From positions 682,001 to 746,000 of the forward strand of contig NZ_LT963352.1 in NCBI RefSeq assembly GCF_900236475.1: a DNA stretch of 64,000 bases, given 5' to 3'. The stretch is from Streptomyces chartreusis NRRL 3882. Lineage in GTDB: Bacteria > Actinomycetota > Actinomycetes > Streptomycetales > Streptomycetaceae. Made by a program: the position numbers and the translations under genes. Positions within the stretch are counted from its first letter, which is position 1. Each line of letters starts with the position of its first letter. Positions 32,490-41,190 of this stretch are shown in pieces. A model generated the notes under the pieces. It had not been told where the DNA came from and made no database searches. It saw only the letters and a program-made list of their open reading frames with translations.

Positions 32490-34807
32490 CAGCGCCCGCA
32501 ACACAGGCGGTGCGCCGCCGCGTCACCGTGCGCGGCACCGTGCAGGGCGTGGGGTTCCGCCCCTTCGTGCACCGCCTGGCCACCGGTCTCTCGCTCGCGG
32601 GGTTCGTGAGCAACACGGCGAACGGAGTCCTCATCGAGGTGGAGGGCCCGCCGGAACGCGTCGCCGACTTCTGTGACCGGCTGGCCACCCAGCCGCCGCC
32701 GTTGGCCGCTGTCACCGACGTCGGGGTCGAGGAGCTGCCCGTCAGCGGCGCCGACGACACCTTCGCCATCCGTGCCACCGACCACTCCCCCGGCCGCACC
32801 CGTCTCCCGCCCGACACGGCGACCTGCTCCGACTGTCTGCGGGACCTGACCGATCCGGCCGACCGTCGGCACCGGCACCCCTTCGTCACCTGCACCCACT
32901 GCGGCCCCCGCTTCACCATCGCGACGGGCATGCCGTACGACCGGGCGGTCACGACCATGGCCGGCTTCCCGATGTGCGCCGACTGCGCCCGGGAGTACGG
33001 CGATCCCCTCGACCGCCGCTTCCACGCCCAGCCCGTGGCCTGCCCCGGCTGCGGTCCCCGGCTGCACCTGGTTCCCGCGCCCGGCAGCGATGTCCGTCCG
33101 GCGCGGGACGCGGGCGCCCTGGCGGCGGCACGGGCGCTGCTGGCCGCCGGGCGGATCGTCGCCGTCAAGGGTCTCGGCGGCTACCACCTGGCGTGCGACG
33201 CGACCGACGCGCGGGCCGTCGAAACGCTGCGCACCCGCAAGGCACGCGGCGGCAAGCCGTTCGCGGTGATGTGCGCGGACCTGGACACCGCACGACGGAT
33301 CGCCGTGCTCTCCGCGCCCGAACTGGCCGCCCTCAGCAGCCCCCGGCGCCCCATCGTCCTGCTCCGCAGACGGGCAGAGCAGGCGGCCCTCGCACCGGGC
33401 GTGTGCCCCGGCAGCCCCCGTCTCGGCGTGATGCTGCCCTATACGCCCTTGCACAGCCTGCTGTTCGGCCTGCCCGGCGATCCGCCGGGACCGCGCGTGC
33501 TGGTCATGACCAGCGGCAACCGTTCCGGCGAACCGATCGTCACGGACGACGACGAGGCACTGGTCCGGCTCGCGGGGCTGGCCGACGCGTGGCTCGCCCA
33601 CGACCGGCCCATCGCCTCGCCCTGTGACGACTCCCTGCTGCGGGTGCGCGCAGACGGCACCGAGCAGGTGCTGCGCCGGTCCCGGGGGTACGTGCCCCGC
33701 CCGTTGCGGCTGCCGGTGCCGGTGCGGCCGGCGCTCGCCGTGGGCGGCGACCTGAAGAACGCCCTGTGCCTCGGCGAGGGCGACCACGCCTGGTTCGGTC
33801 CGCACATCGGCGACATGGGCGATCTGACCACCCTGGAGGCGGCCCGGCGGGCGGAGACGCACATGCGGTGCCTGACCGGCGTCACCCCCGAAGTCGTCGC
33901 CGCTGACCGGCACCCTGGATACCATTCGGCGAGTTGGGCCACCCGACTTGCCGGGCACGCCCCGGTGCTGGTCCAGCACCACCACGCGCACATCGCCTCG
34001 ACGATGGCCGAGCACGGTCTCGAGGGCACCGCACCCGTGATCGGAGTCGCCTACGACGGCACCGGCTACGGTGACGACGGCACCGTCTGGGGCGGCGAGA
34101 TCGTGCTCGCCGACTACAGCGGCTTCCGGCGCTACGCCCGTCTCGCCCCCGCCCCGCTGCCCGGCGGCGACGCGGGCGTGGCCAACCCCTGCCGCCTGGC
34201 CCTGGCCCGGCTGTGGGCGGCGGGGCTGCCGTGGGAGGCGGACCTGCCCTGTGTCAGGGCCTGCGCATCCGACGAACTCACCGTGCTTCACCGGCAGTTG
34301 GAGCGTGGCCTGGCCTGTGTGGCCACCTCCAGCATGGGTCGCCTCTTCGACGCCGTGTCGTCGCTCGTCGGCGTGTGCCATCGCGCCGGATACGAAGCGC
34401 AGGCCGCCCTGGAGCTGGAGGCCACGGCCGCTGCGGCCTGGGACGCCGATTCATCGCCGTACGCCTTCGGCTTCGCCGCCGGTACGTACGACCCGGCCCC
34501 GATGCTGAGGACGCTGGTCGCCGACCTGCGGCGCGGTGTCCCGGCCGCCGTGCTCGCCGCCCGCTTCCATCGCGGGGTGGCGCGGGCCGTCGCGGAGATC
34601 TGCCGGCGTGCACGCCGCGACACCGGCCTGGCCACGGTCGCCCTCAGCGGCGGGGTCTTCGCCAACGCGCTGCTGGAGGAGGAGTGCACGCGGCTGCTGG
34701 CCGACGACGGCTTCGTGGTGCTCCAGCACGGCGAAGTCCCCCCGAACGACGGCGGATTGGCCCTCGGCCAACTGGTGGTCGCGGCGCACCTACGACAGGA
34801 GGAGTGA
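32486..34807 (+). CDS. hypF: Carbamoyltransferase HypF
   Basis: A 773-residue multi-domain enzyme starting at a GTG that overlaps the hypB stop (GTGA). Acylphosphatase-like N-terminus: RRRVTVRGTVQGVGFRPFVHRLA. Two zinc fingers: CSDCLRDLTDPADRRHRHPFVTCTHCG and CADCAREYGDPLDRRFHAQPVACPGCG. Then a YrdC-like domain (KGLGGYHLACDATD, KPFAVM) and a Kae1-like carbamoyltransferase domain with VQHHHAHIASTMAEHGL and GVAYDGTGYGDDGTVWGGE. It uses carbamoyl phosphate to make a carbamoyl group for HypE, the precursor of the CN ligands. Confidence 0.95.
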   Translation: MTAPATQAVRRRVTVRGTVQGVGFRPFVHRLATGLSLAGFVSNTANGVLIEVEGPPERVADFCDRLATQPPPLAAVTDVGVEELPVSGADDTFAIRATDHSPGRTRLPPDTATCSDCLRDLTDPADRRHRHPFVTCTHCGPRFTIATGMPYDRAVTTMAGFPMCADCAREYGDPLDRRFHAQPVACPGCGPRLHLVPAPGSDVRPARDAGALAAARALLAAGRIVAVKGLGGYHLACDATDARAVETLRTRKARGGKPFAVMCADLDTARRIAVLSAPELAALSSPRRPIVLLRRRAEQAALAPGVCPGSPRLGVMLPYTPLHSLLFGLPGDPPGPRVLVMTSGNRSGEPIVTDDDEALVRLAGLADAWLAHDRPIASPCDDSLLRVRADGTEQVLRRSRGYVPRPLRLPVPVRPALAVGGDLKNALCLGEGDHAWFGPHIGDMGDLTTLEAARRAETHMRCLTGVTPEVVAADRHPGYHSASWATRLAGHAPVLVQHHHAHIASTMAEHGLEGTAPVIGVAYDGTGYGDDGTVWGGEIVLADYSGFRRYARLAPAPLPGGDAGVANPCRLALARLWAAGLPWEADLPCVRACASDELTVLHRQLERGLACVATSSMGRLFDAVSSLVGVCHRAGYEAQAALELEATAAAAWDADSSPYAFGFAAGTYDPAPMLRTLVADLRRGVPAAVLAARFHRGVARAVAEICRRARRDTGLATVALSGGVFANALLEEECTRLLADDGFVVLQHGEVPPNDGGLALGQLVVAAHLRQEE

Positions 34808-34810
34808 CCC

Positions 34811-35092
34811 ATGTGTTTGGCAGTGCCCGGCAAGGTCGTGGCCATCGACGACAGCGCGGATCCGCTCACCGGGCTGATCGACTTCGGCGGAGTCCAGAAA
34901 CAGGCGTGCCTGGAGTACGTGTCCGATGTGCGGGTGGGCGAGTACGTCATCGTGCATGTCGGCTTCGCTCTCCAGCGCCTGGACGAGGAATCGGCCCTGG
35001 CCTCGCTGAAGCTGTTCGAGGAACTGGGGCTGTTGGAGGAGGAGTTCGGTGACGCCTGGGAGCAGGCGGCGAAGGAGGCTGGACCGGCGTGA
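34811..35092 (+). CDS. hypC: HypC/HybG/HupF-family maturation chaperone
   Basis: A 93-residue protein beginning [14 protein letters not shown]; the N-terminal cysteine is the Fe(CN)2CO-binding residue of the family. [21 protein letters not shown] is also characteristic. AGGAGGAG precedes the ATG. HypC shuttles the Fe(CN)2CO group with HypD to the large subunit. The C-terminal acidic helix is longer than the E. coli protein's tail. Overlaps hypD by GTGA. Confidence 0.95.
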   Translation: MCLAVPGKVVAIDDSADPLTGLIDFGGVQKQACLEYVSDVRVGEYVIVHVGFALQRLDEESALASLKLFEELGLLEEEFGDAWEQAAKEAGPA

Positions 35093-36231
35093 AGTACATC
35101 GACGAGTTCAACGATCCGGGCCTGGCCCGGCGACTGCTGGACGAGATCCGGGCCACCGCGACCCGGCCGTGGGCCCTGATGGAGGTGTGCGGCGGGCAGA
35201 CCCACTCGATCATCCGGCACGGCATCGACCAACTGCTCCCCGAACAGGTTGAGTTGATCCACGGCCCCGGCTGCCCCGTATGCGTCACACCGCTGGAGGT
35301 CATCGACAAGGCGCTGGAGATCGCGTCGCGGCCCGGGGTGATCTTCTGTTCCTTCGGTGACATGCTCCGGGTGCCGGGCACCGGCCGCGACCTGTTCCGG
35401 GTCAAGGGCGAGGGCGGCGACGTACGCGTGGTCTACTCGCCGCTCGACGCCCTGGAACTGGCCCGCCGCCACCCGGACCGGGAAGTGGTGTTCTTCGCGA
35501 TCGGCTTCGAGACCACGGCCCCGGCCAACGCGATGGCCGTGCACCAGGCGCGCAGACTGGGTCTGGACAACTTCAGCCTGCTGGTGTCGCATGTGCGGGT
35601 GCCTCCGGCCGTCGAGGCGATCATGACGGCTCCGGCCTGCCGGGTGCAGGGTTTCCTGGCCGCCGGACACGTGTGCAGCGTGATGGGCACGGCGGAGTAC
35701 CCCGAGCTGGCCGAGCGGTTCGGTGTGCCGATGGTGGTGACCGGGTTCGAGCCACTGGACATCCTGGAGGGCATCCGCAGGGCGGTCCGCCAGCTGGAGC
35801 GTGGCGAGCACCGGGTGGAGAACGCGTATCCGCGTGCCGTGCGCGAGGAGGGCAATCCGGCCGCCGTGCGCATGATCGAGGAGGTGTTCGAGGTCACCGA
35901 CCGGTCCTGGCGCGGTATCGGGCGGATCCCGGCCAGTGGCTGGCGGCTGCGTGACGCCTTCCGCGCGTACGACGCCGAGCACCGCTTCGATGTCACCGGG
36001 ATCCGCACCGAGGAGCCCGCCGAGTGCCGCAGCGGTGAGGTGCTCCAGGGCCTGATCAAGCCGACCGAGTGCGCCGCGTTCGGCACCATCTGCACCCCGC
36101 GCACACCGCTCGGCGCCACCATGGTCTCCAGTGAGGGCGCCTGCGCGGCCTACTACCTGTACCGCCGGATGAACTCCCCGACCCCGCAAGCGGGCGGGGC
36201 CGCACACGAGGAGGCGGCTCCCGTTGCCTGA
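35089..36231 (+). CDS. hypD: Hydrogenase formation scaffold HypD
   Basis: A 380-residue protein from a GTG overlapping the hypC stop. Conserved motifs: [74 protein letters not shown] and the C-terminal cysteine cluster in [45 protein letters not shown], which ligates a 4Fe-4S cluster. HypD is the scaffold on which Fe receives CN and CO ligands. Confidence 0.96.
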   Translation: MKYIDEFNDPGLARRLLDEIRATATRPWALMEVCGGQTHSIIRHGIDQLLPEQVELIHGPGCPVCVTPLEVIDKALEIASRPGVIFCSFGDMLRVPGTGRDLFRVKGEGGDVRVVYSPLDALELARRHPDREVVFFAIGFETTAPANAMAVHQARRLGLDNFSLLVSHVRVPPAVEAIMTAPACRVQGFLAAGHVCSVMGTAEYPELAERFGVPMVVTGFEPLDILEGIRRAVRQLERGEHRVENAYPRAVREEGNPAAVRMIEEVFEVTDRSWRGIGRIPASGWRLRDAFRAYDAEHRFDVTGIRTEEPAECRSGEVLQGLIKPTECAAFGTICTPRTPLGATMVSSEGACAAYYLYRRMNSPTPQAGGAAHEEAAPVA

Positions 36232-37294
36232 ACGACTCGCCGGTGTGGTGGACCCGGCCGACTGGACCTGCCCCGCCCCACTACGCGACCAGGGGGTGGT
36301 GGTGATGGGGCACGGCGGAGGCGGAGCACTGTCGGCGGAGCTGATGGAGCAGGTCTTCGCGCCCGCCTACGGCAACGCCACGCTCGCCGGTCTCGCCGAC
36401 TCCGCCGTCCTCGAACTGGGCGGCGCGCGGCTGGCCTTCTCCACCGACTCCTACGTGGTCCGGCCGCTGTTCTTCCCCGGCGGCAGCCTGGGCGACCTCG
36501 CGGTCAACGGCACCGTCAACGACCTGGCGATGAGCGGTGCGCGGCCCGCGTTCCTCTCCGCCGCGTTCGTCCTGGAGGAGGGCGTGGAGCTGACCGTCGT
36601 CGAGCGGATCGCGCGCGCCATGGGTGCGGCGGCCGAGGCCGCCGGGGTCACCATCGCCACGGGTGACACGAAGGTGGTGGAGTCCGGGCACGGCGACGGT
36701 GTGTACGTCACCACCGCCGGTGTGGGGCTCGTCCCGGACGGGGTGGACATCCGTCCCCAGCGTGCGCGGCCGGGAGACGCCGTGATCGTCAGCGGGCCGA
36801 TCGGTCTGCACGGGGTGGCGGTCATGAGCGTGCGGGAGGGGCTTGAGTTCGGGGTCGAGGTCACCAGCGACACCGCGCCGCTGGCGGATCTGGTGACGGC
36901 GATGCTGGCCGTCACCCCGGACATCCATGTGCTGCGCGACCCCACCAGGGGTGGCCTGGCTGCGTCCCTCAACGAGATCGCCCGCGCCTCGGGGACCGGG
37001 GTCCGGCTTCAGGAGCGCGCCGTCCCGGTGCCGGACGCGGTGGCGAACGCCTGCGGGTTCCTCGGCCTCGATCCCCTCTACGTCGCCAATGAAGGCCGGC
37101 TCGTCGCCTTCGTGCCCCTCTCGGCGGCGGACGAGGTCGTCGCGGCGATGCGAGCCCACCCTCAGGGTGCCGGGGCCACGCTGATCGGCGAGTGCGTCGC
37201 CGACCATCCCGGCATGGTCGTGGCCGCCACCGGCCTCGGCGGCACCCGGGTGGTGGATCTGCCGCTCGGCGAGCAGTTGCCGCGCATCTGCTGA
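36224..37294 (+). CDS. hypE: Hydrogenase expression/formation protein HypE
   Basis: A 356-residue AIR-synthase-like protein. It is read from a TTG at 36224, 8 bp inside hypD, with GAGGAGG about 12 nt upstream; no better start is present. [20 protein letters not shown] and [22 protein letters not shown] are family motifs, and the protein ends in PRIC, the flexible C-terminal tail whose cysteine is thiocarbamoylated and dehydrated to thiocyanate. Last gene of the rightward maturation arm; it ends at a strong hairpin. Confidence 0.95.
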   Translation: MPERLAGVVDPADWTCPAPLRDQGVVVMGHGGGGALSAELMEQVFAPAYGNATLAGLADSAVLELGGARLAFSTDSYVVRPLFFPGGSLGDLAVNGTVNDLAMSGARPAFLSAAFVLEEGVELTVVERIARAMGAAAEAAGVTIATGDTKVVESGHGDGVYVTTAGVGLVPDGVDIRPQRARPGDAVIVSGPIGLHGVAVMSVREGLEFGVEVTSDTAPLADLVTAMLAVTPDIHVLRDPTRGGLAASLNEIARASGTGVRLQERAVPVPDAVANACGFLGLDPLYVANEGRLVAFVPLSAADEVVAAMRAHPQGAGATLIGECVADHPGMVVAATGLGGTRVVDLPLGEQLPRIC

Positions 37295-37306
37295 TCCGGT
37301 CCGGAC

Positions 37307-37347
37307 GTGAGCGGGCCCCGCCCAACACGTCGGCGGGGCCCGCTCAC
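37307..37347. terminator. Bidirectional intrinsic-type hairpin between hypE and hypA
   Basis: GTGAGCGGGCCCCGCC (37307-37322) and its exact complement GGCGGGGCCCGCTCAC (37332-37347) form a perfect 16-bp stem with a 9-nt loop. It lies 13 bp after the hypE stop and 2 bp after the hypA stop on the other strand, so it can terminate both convergent hydrogenase operons. No U tract follows, as is usual in Streptomyces. Confidence 0.9.
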
Positions 37348-37348
37348 G

Positions 37349-37705
37349 CTATGCCGGGGCCGGTGACGGCTCGATCCCGGTGATCTCCAGTTCGCGGCCG
37401 CTGCGCAGGTCGTTGGAGGGGCGGTCGCAGCGCGGGCACCAGAAGAACGGGGGCATGCCCAGCGGGAACTCCTCGGCGCACGGGCCGCACCAGGCCTGCG
37501 CGGGGACCTGCTCGACCACGAGCCTGGCCCCGGCCAGGGCGGTGCCGTCGCGGGCCACCTCGAAGGCGAAGTCCAGGGCGTCGGGGACGACGCCCGCCAG
37601 TTCGCCGACCCGGACGGTCACCGCCGCGACGAAGCCCGTCCCGTCCGCCCGGGCCATCTCACCGGCCCGCTCGATGATCGCGTTCGCGATCGACAGCTCG
37701 TGCAC
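37349..37705 (-). CDS. hypA: Hydrogenase nickel metallochaperone HypA
   Basis: A 118-residue protein read from a GTG at 37705 so that it begins (V)HELSIANAIIERAGEMA; the histidine after the start residue is the nickel ligand, which fixes the start. A zinc-ribbon has CGPCAEEF and CPRCD. It delivers nickel with HypB. It is the last gene of the leftward hydrogenase operon rather than with the other hyp genes. Confidence 0.93.
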   Translation of the reverse strand: MHELSIANAIIERAGEMARADGTGFVAAVTVRVGELAGVVPDALDFAFEVARDGTALAGARLVVEQVPAQAWCGPCAEEFPLGMPPFFWCPRCDRPSNDLRSGRELEITGIEPSPAPA

Positions 37706-37713
37706 GGCCGGGC

Positions 37714-37911
37714 TCAGGGATACCGGCGGCCCGCGCGGAACCCGCCGGCCATCCGCCAGATCCGCATCTCCCGCCTGAGGCTGGGGAACTCCCAGCACAA
37801 CAGTGCCAGGGCCAGACCGCCCACGAGGACGGCCTCGGCCTTCAGCACCCGCTGTCCGCTCATCTCGGCTCTTCGGCGCGAGGCGGGCCTTCGTGCTCGT
37901 TGGATCTTCAT
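37714..37911 (-). CDS. Small membrane protein of the DUF6893 type
   Basis: A 65-residue protein from the ATG at 37911 (GGAG upstream), or 49 residues from the ATG at 37863. It has a basic start (MKIQRARRPASRRR), one hydrophobic segment (AEAVLVGGLALALLCWEF) and a basic amphipathic tail (SLRREMRIWRM). This matches small Streptomyces proteins grouped as DUF6893 as I recall them. It lies 8 bp before hypA in the hydrogenase operon. A membrane-tethering or assembly role is possible but unsupported. Confidence 0.65.
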   Translation of the reverse strand: MKIQRARRPASRRRAEMSGQRVLKAEAVLVGGLALALLCWEFPSLRREMRIWRMAGGFRAGRRYP

Positions 37912-37933
37912 TGCGGCGACTCCCTGCTGTCTG

Positions 37934-38140
37934 TCATCCCGGCGAGATGTTCGGCATGGTCTCCGCGAGCGCGTCATGCCGCTTCCAGTGGATCCCGGTG
38001 GAGCGGCGCGCATCGGCGGTGCCGTCCTCGTGATGCCCTTTCTGGTCCTGGTACCGTCCCTTGTTGCCCTGGTGCATGCCGGCGACGTGGCCGGGTGTGT
38101 CGGGCTTCGCCTGGGGCCGGCCCACTCTGATGTTGCCCAT
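37934..38140 (-). CDS. Small hydrophilic hypothetical protein in the hydrogenase operon
   Basis: A 68-residue protein starting MGNIRVGRPQAKPDTPGHVAG with AAGGAG before the ATG at 38140. It is rich in His, Gly, Asp and Lys (HQGNKGRYQDQKGHHEDG), has no cysteine or hydrophobic segment, and ends HDALAETMPNISPG. I do not recognise a family. The six histidines could bind metal, but that is speculation. Position between the DUF5947 gene and the small membrane gene makes it part of the same transcript. Confidence 0.65.
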   Translation of the reverse strand: MGNIRVGRPQAKPDTPGHVAGMHQGNKGRYQDQKGHHEDGTADARRSTGIHWKRHDALAETMPNISPG

Positions 38141-38183
38141 GGGTTGTTCTCCTTCCTCGCCTCCGACCTTGCGGAGTGTGTAC

Positions 38184-38780
38184 TCAGGGCCGCTCGGTGA
38201 GGTCCTCGAAGAACCGCTCGACGGCCGGCCAGACCCGGCCGCCTCCGGACAGGCCGCGCCACTCACGGCGTACGACGGCGACCATCCGGTAGCAGTCGTC
38301 GATCGGCACGATCCAGTGGTGGTCGAGCCCGTGCACGGTGTTCACCAGCAGGGCCTCCACCTCGGGTTCCACGGTGGCGAGCCGCGGACACGTCACGGCC
38401 AGCTCCTGCCAGGCCGCCGCGTCCACGTCCCACCGCATGGCCCCCGCCGGGCTGGGGCCCTGGGCGGTGACGGTGCCGTCCTCCCGGGGCACGAAGAAGA
38501 CCAGGCCCACGGGTACGCCCAGCACCCCTGTGTCGACCTTGGGCAGCCGCACTCGGCGGCGGGGCACCAGCCGGTAGTGGCCGTCCCCCGCCCCACCCTG
38601 GGCGAACAGCACCGAGCAGGGGCCGCAGACGCAGCGCACCTCCTCCTGCCCGGTGTCGTACAGGTGGGCGTGCTCGTCCGGCACGAGCGCGGCGCACAGG
38701 TCGCACACCTCCGCCTCGGCCTCCGCCGCGCGGTCGGCCGAGGAGCGGATGAGGCGGGCCAGCGCTCCGTCCGTTGTCAT
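38184..38780 (-). CDS. DUF5947-family protein, hydrogenase-associated
   Basis: A 198-residue protein from the ATG at 38780, which overlaps the nifU-like stop (ATGA). EVCDLCAALVPDEHAHLYD and VRCVCGPCSVLFAQGGAG contain CxxC pairs that could form a zinc or Fe-S site; the rest includes LPVGLVFFVPRED-like strands and HHWIVPIDDCYRMVAVVR. Members of this family are seen in actinobacterial group 1h hydrogenase clusters. Possible roles are a rubredoxin-like carrier or an assembly factor; neither is shown. Confidence 0.75.
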   Translation of the reverse strand: MTTDGALARLIRSSADRAAEAEAEVCDLCAALVPDEHAHLYDTGQEEVRCVCGPCSVLFAQGGAGDGHYRLVPRRRVRLPKVDTGVLGVPVGLVFFVPREDGTVTAQGPSPAGAMRWDVDAAAWQELAVTCPRLATVEPEVEALLVNTVHGLDHHWIVPIDDCYRMVAVVRREWRGLSGGGRVWPAVERFFEDLTERP

Positions 38781-39340
38781 CGTGCGCCCCGGTGCGTCAG
38801 CGTGGCCAGTGGTACGAACGCGGGTGCCGACTGCCGGTCGGAGGCGGTCGGCAGGGGCTCCACCGCCGTCAGCTCCGGAGCGGCGGCCAGCACCGCTTCC
38901 CGGACCACGTCGGTGACCTCGTTCGATCCGCCACCGCACCCGGAGCCGCACCCGCCGCCCGCCTTCAGGCGCACCCGGGCCACCTGTCCCTGCACACCGG
39001 CCCACTCCACGTCACCACCACGTTCCTGGACGGCGGGCCGCAGCCGTTCGACCGCGCGGGCCGCGCGGCGCTCGGCGGGCTCGGGGTGGACGTCGTGCAG
39101 CACCATCAGGTGCCCCAGCAACTCATCCTCGGCCAGACGTTCGGCCAGCTGCCCGTCGGCGTGGTCCAGGACGCGGGCCAGCGCCTCGCCGTAGACCTCG
39201 GTCAGCAGCCGTACGGCCTCGGTCGCGGAGCGCGTGGTGGGGCCGGGCGCGGCCTCGAGTCCTTCCAGTACCTCGTCGAGCCGGGCGAGCCGGGCCTCCA
39301 CATCCGGATCCGCCAGCCGTTCGGCGGTGGCCTCAGCCAT
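38777..39340 (-). CDS. NifU-like C-terminal-domain protein, hydrogenase-associated
   Basis: A 187-residue protein from the ATG at 39340, overlapping the end of the large-subunit gene by 8 bp. Residues 100-165 resemble the NifU C-terminal Fe-S scaffold: VEWAGVQGQVARVRLKAGGGCGSGC and then VVREAVLAAAPELTAVEP. The canonical CxxC of the domain is replaced here by C-G-S-G-C (CX3C). The N-terminal helical part (LARLDEVLEGLEAAPG, LLTEVYGEALARVLDHADGQL) is not in classical NifU. It probably helps insert or carry Fe-S clusters for the hydrogenase. Confidence 0.8.
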   Translation of the reverse strand: MAEATAERLADPDVEARLARLDEVLEGLEAAPGPTTRSATEAVRLLTEVYGEALARVLDHADGQLAERLAEDELLGHLMVLHDVHPEPAERRAARAVERLRPAVQERGGDVEWAGVQGQVARVRLKAGGGCGSGCGGGSNEVTDVVREAVLAAAPELTAVEPLPTASDRQSAPAFVPLATLTHRGAR

Positions 39341-41126
39341 GGTTGGCCCCGTACGTCGGCGAGTGCAGGGTGGTGAGCGTCTTGCCCTTGCCGACGTACA
39401 TGTGCACACCGCACGGCAGGCAGGGGTCGAAGCTGCGAACCGTGCGCATGATGTCGACGCCCTTGAAGTCGTCCGGTCCGTTCTCCTCGAAGACGGGCTG
39501 GCCCTGCACGGCGTCCTCGTACGGGCCCGGGGTGCCGTACATGTCGCGGGGGCTGGCGTTCCACGGGGTGGGTGGGTACGGGTGGTAGTTGGCGATCTTC
39601 TTGTCCTTGATCACCAGGTGGTGGGAGAGGACACCGCGTACCGCCTCGTGGAACCCGCAGCCGATCGCCTCGTCGGGCACCTCGTAGTTCTCGAACACCT
39701 TGGTCTCGCCCGCTCGCACGAGTCCCATGGCCTCTTCCAGGAACTGGAGGGCCATGGCGGCCGCGTAGGCGATGAAGTACGGCCGGGCGCGGTCGCGTTC
39801 GATGGTGTTGCTCCACTGCGGGATGCGCCACTCGAGTGTGGTCTCCGGCAGGGCCTCCCCCTTGGGCAGGGAGATGCGCACGCTGTGGCCGGTGGCCTTG
39901 ACGTACGGGGTGTCGACCAGGCCGCTCAGCGCGGTCGACCAGAGCCGGGCGAGCGGGCCGCCACCGGTGTCGAGGGCGAGGTGCTGGTCGGTCCTCTTGT
40001 CGTACCAGCGCGGGCTCATCACCCAGCTGTACTTGCCGTCGAATTCGCGCTTCTGCGGCACCGGGACGGTCGTCTGGTTCCAAGGGTGGCGCATGTCGAC
40101 GGGGTTGCCGAGCGGGTCGTGCGTCACGAAGGGCTGTTCGTTGACCCAGTCCTCGTAGTACGAGCTGCCGAGCAGGATCCGCAGGCCGAGGTTGATGTCG
40201 ACGAGGTTGTTGGTGACCAGTTCGCCGTCGACGACGATGCCCGGGGTGACGTACATGTCCTTGCCCCAGGAGTTCATCGTCTCGTACCGGTAGTCGACCG
40301 TCTTCGGGTCCTGGAAGGCACCCCAGCAGCCCAGCAGCACGCGACGGCGGCCGACCTCCTCGTAGCCGGGCAGCGCCTCGTAGAAGAAGTCGAAGACGTC
40401 GTCGTTCATGGCGACGGCCTTCTTGACGAAGTCGATGACCCGCATCAGCCGGCTGAGGTAGTCGGTGAAGGTGTTCGGCTGCGGCATCGTGCCGACGCCA
40501 CCGGGATAGAGCGTGGACGGGTGGACGTGCCGTCCCTCCATCAGACAGAACATCTCGCGGGTGACCCGGCTGACCTTCAGGGCCTCCTTGTAGACCTCGC
40601 CCTCGAAGGGGTTGAAGGCCCGCATGATGTCGGCGATCGTGCGGTAGCCGTGGATCTCGCCGCGGGGCGCCTCTGTGCGCTCGGCGCGGGCCAGCACGCC
40701 GGGGTTGGTGGCCTTGACCATGGCCTCGCAGAAGTCCACGAACACCAGGTTGTCCTGGAAGATCGTGTGGTCGAACATGTACTCGGCCGCTTCACCGAGG
40801 TTGACGATGTAGTCGGCCAGCGGGGGCGGCTTGACACCGTAGGCCATCTGCTGAGCGTAGTCGGAGCAGGTGGTGTGGTTGTCGCCGCAGATGCCGCAGA
40901 TGCGGGACGTGATGAAGCCGGCGTCGCGCGGATCCTTGCCCTTCATGAACACGGAGTAACCGCGGAACAGCGACGAAGTACTGTGGCATTCCACGACTTC
41001 CCGGTTTGCGAAGTCGATCTTCGTGTAGATGCCCAGGTTCCCGATGATCCGCGTGATGGGATCCCAGGACATGTCCACGAGCTGTGGCGGCTTGCGCCCC
41101 GTGGGCCGGGCCTCGGTGGTGGTCAT
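39333..41126 (-). CDS. hhyL: [NiFe]-hydrogenase large subunit, group 1h (actinobacterial high-affinity type)
   Basis: A 597-residue catalytic subunit. Nickel ligands are in RICGICGDNHTTCS (C77, C80) and DPCLPCGVH (about 567-575). After the final histidine a 22-residue tail remains, removable by the protease encoded at 31127. Long family-specific blocks such as VVECHSTSSLFRGYSVFMKGKDPRDAGF and TLYPGGVGTMPQPNTFTDYLSRLMRV fit the group 1h (formerly group 5) enzymes that oxidise atmospheric H2 in soil actinomycetes. Group assignment is from motif memory, not a tree. Confidence 0.95.
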   Translation of the reverse strand: MTTTEARPTGRKPPQLVDMSWDPITRIIGNLGIYTKIDFANREVVECHSTSSLFRGYSVFMKGKDPRDAGFITSRICGICGDNHTTCSDYAQQMAYGVKPPPLADYIVNLGEAAEYMFDHTIFQDNLVFVDFCEAMVKATNPGVLARAERTEAPRGEIHGYRTIADIMRAFNPFEGEVYKEALKVSRVTREMFCLMEGRHVHPSTLYPGGVGTMPQPNTFTDYLSRLMRVIDFVKKAVAMNDDVFDFFYEALPGYEEVGRRRVLLGCWGAFQDPKTVDYRYETMNSWGKDMYVTPGIVVDGELVTNNLVDINLGLRILLGSSYYEDWVNEQPFVTHDPLGNPVDMRHPWNQTTVPVPQKREFDGKYSWVMSPRWYDKRTDQHLALDTGGGPLARLWSTALSGLVDTPYVKATGHSVRISLPKGEALPETTLEWRIPQWSNTIERDRARPYFIAYAAAMALQFLEEAMGLVRAGETKVFENYEVPDEAIGCGFHEAVRGVLSHHLVIKDKKIANYHPYPPTPWNASPRDMYGTPGPYEDAVQGQPVFEENGPDDFKGVDIMRTVRSFDPCLPCGVHMYVGKGKTLTTLHSPTYGANHG

Positions 41127-41190
41127 CTGCGGTGCTGCCCCTCGCTGTCGGTGCTGCGTCGACGGATGGTGGAGTGCGTGGCGTGCGCCA

